Part shown: piece by piece, positions 14,658 to 15,016 of the stretch
How positions within the stretch are numbered: position 1 is the first letter of the stretch
Layout: every line of letters begins with the position of its first letter
NCBI GenBank assembly: GCA_019313605.1
Contig: JAFDAW010000073.1
Location: 1 to 15,016, forward strand
Length of the DNA stretch: 15,016 nt
DNA from: Deltaproteobacteria bacterium
GTDB taxonomy: Bacteria > Myxococcota_A > UBA9160 > SMWR01
Reading direction: 5' to 3'
Program-made: the position numbers and the translations under genes
Notes under the pieces: model-generated
The model's input: the letters and a program-made list of their open reading frames with translations, nothing else
Told to the model about the DNA's origin: nothing
Databases searched by the model: none

Positions 14658-14682
14658 CCCTGGGACGAAGTTCCTCCCAGGG
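14658..14682. repeat. GC hairpin in the ftsK 5' region
   Basis: CCCTGGG (14658-14664) and CCCAGGG (14676-14682) form a perfect 7-bp stem with an 11-nt loop, 33 nt upstream of the ftsK start. No T run follows, so a terminator is unlikely. In a transcript read toward ftsK the loop would carry AGGAA. It could be a leader hairpin. Confidence 0.45.
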
Positions 14683-14766
14683 TAGGCGGCGTCTGTCACA
14701 CCATCAAGCCCGCGCAGGCCTGCTGGGTGCCCGCGCAGTTCCAATGCTGGTTACGCGCTGCGTCCC

Positions 14767-14852
14767 ACCGGCTGCCCGCGCAGGCCCGCTGGGTGGCGCG
14801 CTACGTATTACCGGCTGCCCGCGCAGACCTGCTGGGTGGCGCGCTACGTATT
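14767..14852. repeat. Two tandem copies of a 43-bp repeat, with a diverged partial copy nearby
   Basis: Copies at 14767-14809 and 14810-14852 begin ACCGGCTGCCCGCGCAG and end GGGTGGCGCGCTACGTATT. They differ at two positions (GGCCCG versus GACCTG), and a third copy begins ACCGGC at 14853. A partial related unit CCCGCGCAGGCCTGCTGGGT lies at 14709-14728, and CCCGCGCAG recurs at 14730-14738. The shared core contains the palindromic element GCAGGCCTGC in the partial copy. This looks like a small intergenic repeat family rather than coding sequence. Confidence 0.75.
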
Positions 14853-15016
14853 ACCGGCGGGGGCCCAGTTGACCGGGTTGTTTGTGTTCGGAGTTCGGGG
14901 ATGGAGTCGATGGGGGCGTTTGGGGGTTGATGAGGACGGGGGTTCACGGCGAACGAGGTTTGTTTTTGATTTCAGACGGAGTTTTGCAGGTGAGTGGTTG
15001 ACTCTGTCCTCCGTCG

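Larger units (their letters stand above)
14626..15016. other. Non-coding region upstream of ftsK, with repeats and a G-rich tract
   Basis: No frame here has coding character. It contains a GC hairpin 33 nt upstream of ftsK (14658-14682), a 43-bp tandem repeat (14767-14852) with a related partial copy (14709-14729), and four runs of four or five G on the plus strand (14897-14942). I could not place a convincing ftsK promoter. Confidence 0.5.

Noticed and set aside
14727..14930. 67-aa plus-strand open frame through the tandem repeats
   Set aside because: The repeat period (43 nt) is not a multiple of three, so the copies are read in different frames. That is not how coding repeats behave.

Overview
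The window is a chromosomal stretch of a GC-rich, Gram-negative-type (diderm) bacterium that carries a complete bacterial Pup-proteasome gene set. Diderm signs are LolA (the periplasmic lipoprotein carrier) directly downstream of FtsK, and a Sec-exported alkyl sulfatase. MltG and MreB suggest a walled, probably elongated cell. The Pup system is typical of Actinobacteria but also occurs in scattered Gram-negative lineages. A deltaproteobacterial-type lineage (Myxococcota, Desulfobacterota or Binatota) or another proteasome-bearing diderm is my guess from gene content; the sequence alone does not settle it.

Layout. 1-729 (-): 5' part of a secreted metallo-beta-lactamase-fold alkyl sulfatase, running off the left edge. 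1050-2503 (+): ruvX and mltG, overlapping by 4 nt. 2513-3550 (-): mreB, convergent with mltG with only 9 nt between the stops. 3782-10847 (-): the proteasome cluster, transcribed right to left as mpa/arc, dop, pup, prcB, prcA, pafA and an unrecognised small membrane coiled-coil protein. 10848-11634: a 787-nt non-coding region with a strong sigma70-type promoter pointing into the cluster, its -35 box inside a perfect inverted repeat. 11635-14625 (-): ftsK then lolA, abutting. 14626-15016: non-coding, with a 43-bp tandem repeat and a GC hairpin.

How the proteasome genes fit together. PafA ligates Pup through its C-terminal glutamate to substrate lysines. Mpa captures Pup with its N-terminal coiled coil, unfolds the tagged protein and feeds it into the PrcA/PrcB 20S core, docking through its C-terminal GQYL. 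Dop removes Pup for recycling. Pup here is encoded ending in Gly-Gly-Glu, so the Gln-to-Glu deamidation by Dop needed in Mycobacterium is not required. Pup is also long (88 aa from the first ATG) and lysine-rich. All active-site residues I could check are intact: PrcB Thr43/Asp59/Lys75, PafA Asp57, Dop Asp90, and the Mpa Walker motifs and C-terminus.

The points most worth a second look are the 117-residue one-TM protein with an uninterrupted heptad repeat coupled to pafA, the lysine-rich GGE Pup, and the promoter and paired inverted repeats with a leader of about 340 nt ahead of mpa. I saw no tRNA, rRNA, CRISPR array, insertion sequence or phage gene.
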